From NCBI GenBank assembly GCA_045568115.1, contig JBJLBO010000001.1, positions 124,001 through 188,000 of the forward strand: a DNA stretch of 64,000 nucleotides, given 5' to 3'. The first letter of the stretch is position 1. Each line of letters starts with the position of its first letter. This stretch comes from MGIIb-O1 sp002457595 (GTDB taxonomy: Archaea; Thermoplasmatota; Poseidoniia; Poseidoniales; Thalassarchaeaceae). The translations under genes and the position numbers were made by a program. Positions 18,945-25,970 of the stretch are shown piece by piece. Below the pieces are notes generated by a model. It was not told where the DNA came from. It worked only from the letters and a program-made list of their open reading frames with translations, and made no database searches.

Positions 18945-19021
18945 TGGTGGACGCTGGGGGATTTGAACCCCCGGCCACCTGGTTGCAAACCAGGTGCTCT
19001 TCCAAGCTGAGCTAAGCGCCC
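18945..19021 (-). tRNA. tRNA-Ala (anticodon TGC)
   Basis: Acceptor stem GGGCGCT/AGCGTCC (one G-T pair), anticodon stem CCTGG/CCAGG with loop TTTGCAA, and T-arm GGTTCAAATCC. The 3' CCA is encoded at 18945-18947. No intron is visible. Confidence 0.95.
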
Positions 19022-19079
19022 TTTGTGAAGCGGCCGAGAGGCAAGGGGTTCTTGAGTTCAACCGTTAAGACGCAAGGAA

Positions 19080-19691
19080 TCAATCATCGTTTTTGTGGTT
19101 AGTTAGTTTAACGATTAATAGAAGGGAGACAAAGACTGAAAACAGAATTACAGCCCTTAGATTTGAATCTCGAGAAGATTTTGTGTTGTCATCAGTCGTT
19201 GAAGGAGTTCCTGGTTCTGAATTTACTGAATGATCGTCCAGTGCAAAATTAGCATAGAATGAATATTCTTCAACCACGCCATCAAAATCAATTTGGTGCA
19301 TCATAGAAATATTTCCAGGTAGTAACCCATTAGACGCTGAGAGTTCAATGAATGCGGCTGTTTTACAATCACTATCAACAAGAGCACCAGTTTCATTCTT
19401 CTCACAATTTGTATTTAGCCAGCCAGAGTCAAAATCATCGACACCCCCGAATTCGTCATCAGAGTTGGCATCGACTAAGATACGATGCATTGCGCCATCT
19501 CTAGAATCATGATTTCTGAAGAAAAGTGAATCAGTATCCACCAATATCCCTTCATTCACACCGTCTGGATTAGAGCCCTCTGAGTGTAGAATTATTGTGT
19601 ATTCTTTTTGGTCATGGGCATAGGCAGAGGGGCTAAACAATATCCCGATTAACAGGATTCCAGCAAGCAGGTGCGCTCTCGCCATGTCCAT
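19080..19691 (-). CDS. Small exported membrane-anchored protein, cupredoxin-like
   Basis: About 203 residues from the ATG at 19691 (a second ATG lies at 19685). A longer reading to 19952 is antisense to the neighbouring gene and has no signal peptide. The signal sequence RAHLLAGILLIGILFSPSAYA is followed by an ectodomain with YTIILHSEG, DTDSLFFRNHD and MHRILVD, and a C-terminal membrane helix with basic tail. Strand order and motifs parallel the protein at 23537 (TLVFYNVANQSRVLTIDL), so the two are probable paralogues. The His in DGAMHRI could be a metal ligand, but a full cupredoxin Cys/His/Met set is not obvious. It is divergent from the LVIVD gene, with about 49 bases between starts. Confidence 0.65.
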   Translation of the reverse strand: MDMARAHLLAGILLIGILFSPSAYAHDQKEYTIILHSEGSNPDGVNEGILVDTDSLFFRNHDSRDGAMHRILVDANSDDEFGGVDDFDSGWLNTNCEKNETGALVDSDCKTAAFIELSASNGLLPGNISMMHQIDFDGVVEEYSFYANFALDDHSVNSEPGTPSTTDDNTKSSRDSNLRAVILFSVFVSLLLIVKLTNHKNDD

Positions 19692-19740
19692 TCGTAGCGC
19701 AGCAAAGACTTCAACATGACTCGCAGACACGAAGAACAGT

Positions 19741-21489
19741 ATGGATACCGAGCGGGCTGTCATCGCAGGGGCACTCGCCTTGACTCTCTTGATTGGTGGA
19801 GTCGCAATGATGATGTTATCATCAGAAGATTCACTCGATTCGAACTCCTCTGAAATTATGGTCGACCCTCTAATCGATGTAGAGGGGCATGACCATAGAA
19901 ATGCTAGCCAACATGAATTGTATACTGAGAACTTGGTTCCAGTTTCATTCAATCCATTAACTGCACCAGGGAATGCCGAAATTCAAGTCGCAGACTCTCC
20001 TGATGGCAATACCTATGCTTACATTGCTGGATGGTCCGAATTACACATTGTCGATGTCACAAACCCAGCTAATACTACCGTTACCGGAGTCTACATTGAC
20101 CCCAATACTCAAGTTTTGGATGTGAAGTATCTTGAATACAATGGACGAGAATATGTTATTGTTCAAAATCAATTAGTAGATCCGGGTAGTGCTGATCCAA
20201 ACGTAGGTGAATGGGGAGACCCTGCTCAAGTCACCGTGACTTTAGTAGATGTTACAGACAAGACTGACCCTCAATTTGTAGATGCTTGGTATGATGCAGA
20301 CCACCCAAGCGGACCTCACAATCTCTACACACATATGATTGACAATGAATGGTACATCTTTGTGGCCAACCCCGACTACGAACAATGTGATGTTGGTCAA
20401 GGAGATGCTTGTGGTGGTATCACAATTGCTCACCTCAACTTCGCCGCTTATGGGGATCTTCCTCGAATCGTCAAAGTGGGCGAGGCCGAAGTCAGTTGGG
20501 AGACTACTTTGGGAGGCTGGATTTACATTCACGACATGACCGTTCAGACTTGGCCTGGAGAAGATCAAAATGACCCACGTTTTGGACGCACCTACGTTTA
20601 CGGCGCCTACTGGGAAGCAGGGCTAAGGATTTTCGATGTTTCAGATGTCCCTCATCCGGGTAATGACATGGTAGAGTACCTAACAGTGGCAGCTGCTTGC
20701 AGAGGGTCATTTGGAACCCAATTGGGATGCAACTGGAGAGCACCTGAAGTAGGACTTTGGATGGAATTCGCTGATTTAGATGGAGATGGCGAAATGGATT
20801 GTGGCTGCACTAGTAATGAGAATGGAGGCCGTGCCTCATACATTCATTATGCAGAACCAATCGATGAGATGGTTGATGCATCACATCTAGGATATCCTAC
20901 TGGAAAAATGCATCTGACATTCCTTGCAACTGAAGTTCTAGAAACTAGTGTAGGAACTGGAATGGGGTACTTACTTGACACAACTGAATATGAAAGTGTA
21001 AATGGAAAGGTCACATTCAAACCAAAATTGATTCATGGTTATGAGTTGCCTTTCGCAGAACTACACCACATCCCTGGTGGTGAGGAATGGTTGCTTTTCA
21101 GCCCTCACAATGCGGATACTCAGATCTTCCAAACTGGGTTACCTGGCCTTCCCGACAATAGTTACGGAGGAGCTTGGGATGGCCGAATCTACCTCTCAAG
21201 TTACCACGCTGGAGTATGGGTTGTTGATATCGAGACACTGATGGCGCTTGGATTAGAAGAAGATATGAATCGAACAGTAGCTCATATGCAGGCCACAATA
21301 GGTTACAACCTACCACACGGAATGGATGGAGTCCCTCTAGATAGTTCATACTATGAATTCGGATGGACTCCTTTCATTTGGGCGGCAGAATACCATGAAG
21401 GATACACCTATCTCTCTTGCATTACCTCAGGACTCTATATCGTGCAACTCGATATTGATTCCCCATATGGAATGCCTTTAGAGTCCTAA
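19741..21489 (+). CDS. LVIVD-repeat exported protein A
   Basis: A 582-residue protein anchored by an N-terminal hydrophobic segment (AVIAGALALTLLIGGVAMMML). The mature N-terminus carries a His-rich motif, IDVEGHDHRNASQHEL. The body has LVIVD-type beta-propeller repeats with cores such as LHIVDVTNPANTT, VTLVDVTDKTDPQF, LRIFDVSDVPHPG and VWVVDIETL. It also contains HNLYTHMI, HFSPH-like FSPHNADTQ and a short Cys cluster around MDCGCTS. It is paralogous to the next gene, with the same overall order and the same His-rich N-terminus. Family function is unknown; proteins of this type are extracellular. A hairpin separates it from the next gene. Confidence 0.8.
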   Translation: MDTERAVIAGALALTLLIGGVAMMMLSSEDSLDSNSSEIMVDPLIDVEGHDHRNASQHELYTENLVPVSFNPLTAPGNAEIQVADSPDGNTYAYIAGWSELHIVDVTNPANTTVTGVYIDPNTQVLDVKYLEYNGREYVIVQNQLVDPGSADPNVGEWGDPAQVTVTLVDVTDKTDPQFVDAWYDADHPSGPHNLYTHMIDNEWYIFVANPDYEQCDVGQGDACGGITIAHLNFAAYGDLPRIVKVGEAEVSWETTLGGWIYIHDMTVQTWPGEDQNDPRFGRTYVYGAYWEAGLRIFDVSDVPHPGNDMVEYLTVAAACRGSFGTQLGCNWRAPEVGLWMEFADLDGDGEMDCGCTSNENGGRASYIHYAEPIDEMVDASHLGYPTGKMHLTFLATEVLETSVGTGMGYLLDTTEYESVNGKVTFKPKLIHGYELPFAELHHIPGGEEWLLFSPHNADTQIFQTGLPGLPDNSYGGAWDGRIYLSSYHAGVWVVDIETLMALGLEEDMNRTVAHMQATIGYNLPHGMDGVPLDSSYYEFGWTPFIWAAEYHEGYTYLSCITSGLYIVQLDIDSPYGMPLES

Positions 21490-21492
21490 ATA

Positions 21493-21510
21493 CGCCCTCT
21501 TTAGAGGGCG
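21493..21510 (+). terminator. Hairpin between the two LVIVD genes
   Basis: Arms cgccctct and agagggcg are perfectly complementary around a minimal loop, directly after the stop of LVIVD gene A. No T-run follows, so it may be a terminator, a processing site or an attenuator that sets the ratio of the two proteins. Confidence 0.45.
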
Positions 21511-21571
21511 CTACGGACCGCTGCATTGAATTGCTGTGCTAGGTCAGCGGGAGCGCTACCAAGGTGTTTGC

Positions 21572-23527
21572 ATGACCAGAACTACTCAATTTCCAATGCT
21601 AATTATGGTTTTTCTGATGGTTGCTGCACCGATGAGTGGCTGTATTGCTATTTTCAAACCAGATAGTTCAGATTCGATTAACGAAGGATGGGTAGACCCT
21701 GTTATGGAAATTGAAAATGAGAACCACTCTCATAGCGACCTATTTTCTCATAGACTATCAACATCTAATACCAAACTTATTGATTATCATAACCTAAACT
21801 GTGATGGAGAAGTCAAACCTCCTGCTGAATTTGACGACACAATGGGTAGGCCGTGTCTTGAATCCTCAAAGAACACTGGACCAACACCCGGAGATAACTC
21901 AGAGATAGCGATAGAAGGAAACTTCGACGAAGATTGTGAAATCTATGCTGACGGAACAGGAGGTTGCTATGCTTATGTTTCAAGTTACAATCAATTTGAG
22001 ATTCTCGATATCAGTTCACCTAACAATATCCAGATGCTCTCAACATATTATGCCGAAGTTGCCAGAATAATCGACATCAAAGTCACCCCGGACAACAACT
22101 GGGTTTTGATTAACCACGAACTTACCAATAGTGAGTTGGATCCAATTCCTAATGACGACGATGCTAACAGTGGTACGAATCGACTAGATGTCATCTATGT
22201 TGGGGATAAAACTAGCCCAGTAAAAGTTGCAGAATGGAACAACCCACCTGCAGGCTTCCACAATCAAGACCTGCATGTCTATTGTGACTGGGATGGTGCG
22301 ATAGACCCTCGTGAGGAATGTAGCCTATTCCTATTCGGAGCAGACCCTTACCCAGAGATGGTCGAAGGTAGTTCAGGAACTTTCTACAAAGGCACTCAAG
22401 TTTTCTATGTGCCACTGGGACTAGAATCTTGGCTTCCTAATCAAAACAATGAGCAACAGAACTCAAGCCGTGAAATTATTCGCTGGGGTGGTTATACTCC
22501 TGAACCATACACTACCTGTGGAGGTTCCATCTTCAATCATGACAATGTCTACTTCGAACATCCAATAACAAAACAGAAACTTCTGGTAGTCTCATACTGG
22601 GGAGCTGGTCTCAGACTAGTCGATGTTAGTGACCCACCAACCGTAGCCGACCCATTCGGAGTTTCATGGCCGCCGGAGGTTGGTCGCTGGCTAGGGTGTC
22701 CGACCGCTGACGATGGCTGGTATGGCCCTGATGGGGGCGGACACGCAAATATGAGTCCCGAAGAATGGTTAGATTCCAATCAAGGAAACGACAACATACA
22801 CTACGCTGTACCAATGGACAATCTTGTCTGTTCGGGAATAAGTGAAATCGACCCAATAGAAACATGGCCAGAAAATTGTGGTTCGGGACCAGATGATGCA
22901 ACATTTGGAATCAATTGGAGACATTTCACTTACATCGCCCCAGAATACGGTTCGAATGCTAATCACACGGGTTATGTCTGGACAATCGACACGACCGACC
23001 CTACCAAACCATTCCTTGTATCCAAGTGGCGATTGCCAGGTGAAGGAACTCTTGAAAATGGCAGTAGTCATCCTCAGCATTATATTCCTGGAGGTTACAT
23101 ATTCAGCCCTCACAATGGTGATACTGGAGCGGATGGTCATGTATACTGGGCTCACTACCATGCGGGAACATGGGTGACTGATCATGGGAAAATATGGGAT
23201 GAGATTGAATGGGAAAATGGATATCCGGAACCAGATAGAGGATTTCAGGCCATTGAGAGTTTGGCAGAAACTCACACTATAGGATACTACCTTCCAGCGG
23301 GGCCTACTTGGATAGAAGACCCCGCTGCAACTTTGCAGTATGATTTAGCTGATTGCTGGGCATCTTGCATGATACCATTTGATTGGGGCTTACAATATGA
23401 CCCGCGTGGGTTCATCTACATTTCCGAAATGGTAAGTGGAGTCTATGTAGTTCAATTCGATGAAGATTATGATTCCCGCTTTGATTATCCTGCTCTATGG
23501 TCGGCTGAAGCGATTGAGAACGAATGA
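21572..23527 (+). CDS. LVIVD-repeat lipoprotein B
   Basis: A 651-residue lipoprotein. The ATG at 21572 has aaggtg upstream and opens a lipoprotein signal ending MSGC, with Cys24 the lipidated residue. The mature N-terminus repeats the His-rich motif of its neighbour (VMEIENENHSHSDLFSHRL). Propeller cores are FEILDISSPNN, LDVIYVGDKTSPVK, LRLVDVSDPPTVAD and YVWTIDTTDPTKP, as in LVIVD proteins. HNQDLHVYCDWD and FSPHNGDTGADGHVYWAH are further His-containing loops, and eight or more Cys suggest disulfides. It starts the run B, small cupredoxin-like, SCO-A, SCO-B, with 9-, 2- and 4-base gaps. It probably acts outside the membrane in the same process as those genes. Confidence 0.8.
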   Translation: MTRTTQFPMLIMVFLMVAAPMSGCIAIFKPDSSDSINEGWVDPVMEIENENHSHSDLFSHRLSTSNTKLIDYHNLNCDGEVKPPAEFDDTMGRPCLESSKNTGPTPGDNSEIAIEGNFDEDCEIYADGTGGCYAYVSSYNQFEILDISSPNNIQMLSTYYAEVARIIDIKVTPDNNWVLINHELTNSELDPIPNDDDANSGTNRLDVIYVGDKTSPVKVAEWNNPPAGFHNQDLHVYCDWDGAIDPREECSLFLFGADPYPEMVEGSSGTFYKGTQVFYVPLGLESWLPNQNNEQQNSSREIIRWGGYTPEPYTTCGGSIFNHDNVYFEHPITKQKLLVVSYWGAGLRLVDVSDPPTVADPFGVSWPPEVGRWLGCPTADDGWYGPDGGGHANMSPEEWLDSNQGNDNIHYAVPMDNLVCSGISEIDPIETWPENCGSGPDDATFGINWRHFTYIAPEYGSNANHTGYVWTIDTTDPTKPFLVSKWRLPGEGTLENGSSHPQHYIPGGYIFSPHNGDTGADGHVYWAHYHAGTWVTDHGKIWDEIEWENGYPEPDRGFQAIESLAETHTIGYYLPAGPTWIEDPAATLQYDLADCWASCMIPFDWGLQYDPRGFIYISEMVSGVYVVQFDEDYDSRFDYPALWSAEAIENE

Positions 23528-23536
23528 GGTGAGGCG

Positions 23537-24073
23537 ATGCGAATCAAGTTCGTTGCCGCTATATTGGTGACGTTACTATTGGTACCATCAGTAACTGCTC
23601 ACGGTGCTGATACATTCTCTTTTATCTTACGAAATTCATCAATACAACCAGAACTGGCCACCGTTCAACAAAATGACACTTTAGTATTCTATAATGTTGC
23701 AAACCAAAGCCGAGTGTTGACTATAGATCTCGAAGGGGACGGTGTAAATGACTGGAGTTGCAATGTTACTGAATCCAATTCATCTAGTGTTGATGATGAA
23801 TGTCGACTTTGGTTGAATCCTGCAAATTGGACCGGTCAGGAACTGAACGTAATAGTTTCACAAGAAGGGGAGGAATGGGGATTAATTAGTCTGAAAATAA
23901 TGAATGACAATCATACTGAGAACTTGCCACCAAGTGGGTATAATCTATCTGGAGGGCAACAACAATCAGAGGATATCGGAATTGATAGTGGGACTCTTCT
24001 AATTGGAGGTGCAGTGCTCTCCATTGCTGCTGCAGCAATTATCTGGAACCATCGCCGTGTAAAGGAGGAATAG
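23537..24073 (+). CDS. Small exported membrane-anchored protein, cupredoxin-like (paralogue)
   Basis: 178 residues with a strong gaggtgagg ribosome-binding site. The signal peptide ends VPSVTAHG; an ectodomain of ~115 residues is predicted to be all-beta (TLVFYNVANQSRVLTIDLEG) with two Cys (SCNVTE, DECRLW) likely forming a disulfide. A C-terminal helix (LLIGGAVLSIAAAAIIW) is followed by a basic tail. It matches the order of the divergent gene at 19080-19691. It lies 9 bases after the LVIVD lipoprotein and 2 bases before the first SCO gene, so all are likely one operon. Copper binding is inference; no complete blue-copper ligand set is visible. Confidence 0.65.
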   Translation: MRIKFVAAILVTLLLVPSVTAHGADTFSFILRNSSIQPELATVQQNDTLVFYNVANQSRVLTIDLEGDGVNDWSCNVTESNSSSVDDECRLWLNPANWTGQELNVIVSQEGEEWGLISLKIMNDNHTENLPPSGYNLSGGQQQSEDIGIDSGTLLIGGAVLSIAAAAIIWNHRRVKEE

Positions 24074-24075
24074 GG

Positions 24076-24807
24076 ATGAAAAAGAAGTTAAGACAAATTT
24101 TGACCATTTTCGTGACTTTTGGATTTCTTTTTAGTGGATGTATGGGTCAAGAAGATAGTAAGTTCTACGGAGAAAAAATTAGTCCTTCAGTTCCTGTAGA
24201 AGATTTCACACTTATTGATGAAAATGGCGAAGCATTCCAATTTAGTGAATTAGAAGGACAAGTAATTGTTGTGGCATTTCTATTCACAAGATGCCCTGAT
24301 ATTTGCCCAATAGTTAGTGCAAATCTAGACTACGTTTCCAATGAACTTGGAGACCTCTATGGAACTAAAGTAGCCATCATCTCAATTACTGTTGACCCTT
24401 GGACAGACAACTCTTCTGTACTAAATCAGTATGCAGATGAAAGAGACCTTGATTGGCCACATCTTACAGGTGACTTGGAACAAATAGAACCAGTATGGCA
24501 GAACTTCGATGTAGGTCTCACAACTTATGACTCTGACCAAGATGGAGATGGTGTAGCTGACGGGTTTGATCAATGTGCAGACACTCCTGAAGGGGAGTCT
24601 GTAGACGATGATGGATGCGGGCTAGATACGCAACAAGAGGAACAAGGAGATGTTACTGTGAAACATCATCCTCTGAGTTATTGGGTAGACCACACGACTG
24701 GAACAATCATAGTTGACAAGAGTCTAAATCAGAGAGTTTGGTGGGCAGATACAGACTGGAATGCTGAGATGGTTATGGAAGACATCCGCGTTCTACTAGA
24801 AGAGTGA
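24076..24807 (+). CDS. SCO1/SenC-family lipoprotein with calcium-repeat-like insertion
   Basis: SCO proteins deliver copper to or reduce thiols of the CuA site of cytochrome oxidase. The lipoprotein signal ends FSGC (Cys22). The thioredoxin-fold motif FTRCPDIC holds Cys73 and Cys77, and the conserved copper His is in YWVDHTTG (His206). Between them, at about residues 151-190, is an extra DSDQDGDGVADGFDQC...DDDGC segment, like thrombospondin type 3 or OmpA-linker calcium repeats, which SCO proteins normally lack. It lies 2 bases after the small cupredoxin-like gene and 4 bases before the second SCO gene. Confidence 0.9.
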   Translation: MKKKLRQILTIFVTFGFLFSGCMGQEDSKFYGEKISPSVPVEDFTLIDENGEAFQFSELEGQVIVVAFLFTRCPDICPIVSANLDYVSNELGDLYGTKVAIISITVDPWTDNSSVLNQYADERDLDWPHLTGDLEQIEPVWQNFDVGLTTYDSDQDGDGVADGFDQCADTPEGESVDDDGCGLDTQQEEQGDVTVKHHPLSYWVDHTTGTIIVDKSLNQRVWWADTDWNAEMVMEDIRVLLEE

Positions 24808-24811
24808 AATC

Positions 24812-25870
24812 ATGCGAAAATCGTTCATTTCCTTATTTCTTGTTTCCATCATGATTTCTGGCTGCTTAGGACAAGGTGGAGATGATTTAGAGTTCAATGG
24901 TATCGAGTATCGAGAGCCTCCAATAGCACCTGACTTCACTTTGCTAGACCAGAATGGAGAGAGTTTTACTCTCTCTGACCACAATGGCACAGTCATTGTT
25001 GTAGCCTTCATTTACACTGCATGTCCAGACATCTGTCTTGCCATCTCGGCCAATATGGCTTGGGCTAAGGAAAACTTAGACGGGTACGAAGAAGCAGTTC
25101 TATTTATTTCAATTACAATCGATCCTGCACGTGATACTGTCGAGCATATGGCTGAATGGACTGAATTGATGAATTATGATTGGGCACACTTAACTTCGGA
25201 ACAATCGAGTGAATTGGTTCAGATTTACAGGGATTGGAATGTTATTGTAGACAATGAACACATTGCTGCAAGTTCACCTCCAGAAGACGCTACAAATAGA
25301 GTATTACTTTTGAACGAAAATAACTCAACTTTCAAAATCGACTATCCATTCGAGAATCTGAGTCTTAGCAGTACTGTTTCTGATCTTGATACTATGGCTC
25401 GCGAGGAGAATAATCTTACCTTGGATTCTGAGGTAAATTGGACTCTTTACAAATGGGACCTCGATACTTGGAGTTGGACAATGGCAGAAGATGGTTTCTT
25501 GGACTCAAATGCTGATCACAATACACATATTGCTTGGGTTGCTCAAAATGCTAACTTTTCGATGTTACCCGTTGGAGTAGACTGCAATGGCAAAGGATGG
25601 GTCATGGGTTCAGGTAGTAATTCGCACTGCATGTGTGACGGCGGTTACGAAAGACCAGACGGCGAGTGGTTGTCCTGTGTCCTTGAAGGAACATCCGATG
25701 AAGAAAATGGCACTAACCCCCACTCTGAAAGCCTCAGCAATTACGAAGTAGGGCATTCTACAGTCACTTTCATCCTAGACAAAGAAATGCGCAAGAGAAT
25801 TGCTTATACAGGCACATCTTGGGATTTAGAAGGGTTTGTTGTAGATTTACAGACTCTCGCTGACGAATAA
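24812..25870 (+). CDS. SCO1/SenC-family lipoprotein with Cys-rich EGF-like insertion
   Basis: A second SCO protein, long at 352 residues. The lipobox is MISGC (Cys18), the redox/copper motif YTACPDIC has Cys71 and Cys75, and the conserved His is in YEVGHSTVTFILD (His315). Residues ~205-300 are an extra region containing NWTLYKWDLDTWSW and a four-Cys element (Cys258, 273, 275, 289) with the CxCxGGY...C spacing of EGF-like modules. The gene pair probably arose by duplication, followed by different insertions at the same point of the fold. It is the last gene of the operon. Confidence 0.88.
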   Translation: MRKSFISLFLVSIMISGCLGQGGDDLEFNGIEYREPPIAPDFTLLDQNGESFTLSDHNGTVIVVAFIYTACPDICLAISANMAWAKENLDGYEEAVLFISITIDPARDTVEHMAEWTELMNYDWAHLTSEQSSELVQIYRDWNVIVDNEHIAASSPPEDATNRVLLLNENNSTFKIDYPFENLSLSSTVSDLDTMAREENNLTLDSEVNWTLYKWDLDTWSWTMAEDGFLDSNADHNTHIAWVAQNANFSMLPVGVDCNGKGWVMGSGSNSHCMCDGGYERPDGEWLSCVLEGTSDEENGTNPHSESLSNYEVGHSTVTFILDKEMRKRIAYTGTSWDLEGFVVDLQTLADE

Positions 25871-25875
25871 ATTGA

Positions 25876-25930
25876 ATTGCACTGCTCAATGCGAATTTGC
25901 TAGGTTTTGCATAGTATTGCAAACATTTGC
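25876..25930 (+). promoter_or_regulatory. Helically phased WTTGC direct repeats upstream of the YHYH gene
   Basis: The pentamer (A/T)TTGC ends at 25880, 25900, 25910, 25920 and 25930, so it recurs at exact 10-base steps with one degenerate slot (25881-25890). The array ends a few bases before a TATA-like ggtatatct and about 40 bases before the ATG at 25971. Repeats on one face of the helix next to the core promoter suggest a multimeric regulator binding site. The regulator is unknown. Confidence 0.55.
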
Positions 25931-25931
25931 A

Positions 25932-25939
25932 GGTATATC
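25932..25939 (+). promoter_or_regulatory. TATA-like box of the YHYH gene
   Basis: ggtatatc lies 33-37 bases before the ATG at 25971 in an otherwise mixed-composition spacer. The distance would place transcription start within about ten bases of the ATG, as in short-leader or leaderless archaeal mRNAs. Confidence 0.45.
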
Positions 25940-25970
25940 TTGAAATGGTGTTGCGATTTCATTGAGCAAT

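Noticed and set aside
19692..19952. Longer start for the minus-strand cupredoxin-like gene
   Set aside because: The extra residues are antisense to the start of the LVIVD gene and push the signal peptide into the middle of the protein.
25876..25930. Phased repeats as a CRISPR array
   Set aside because: The units are 5 bases at 10-base spacing with no spacers of CRISPR length and no cas genes nearby.
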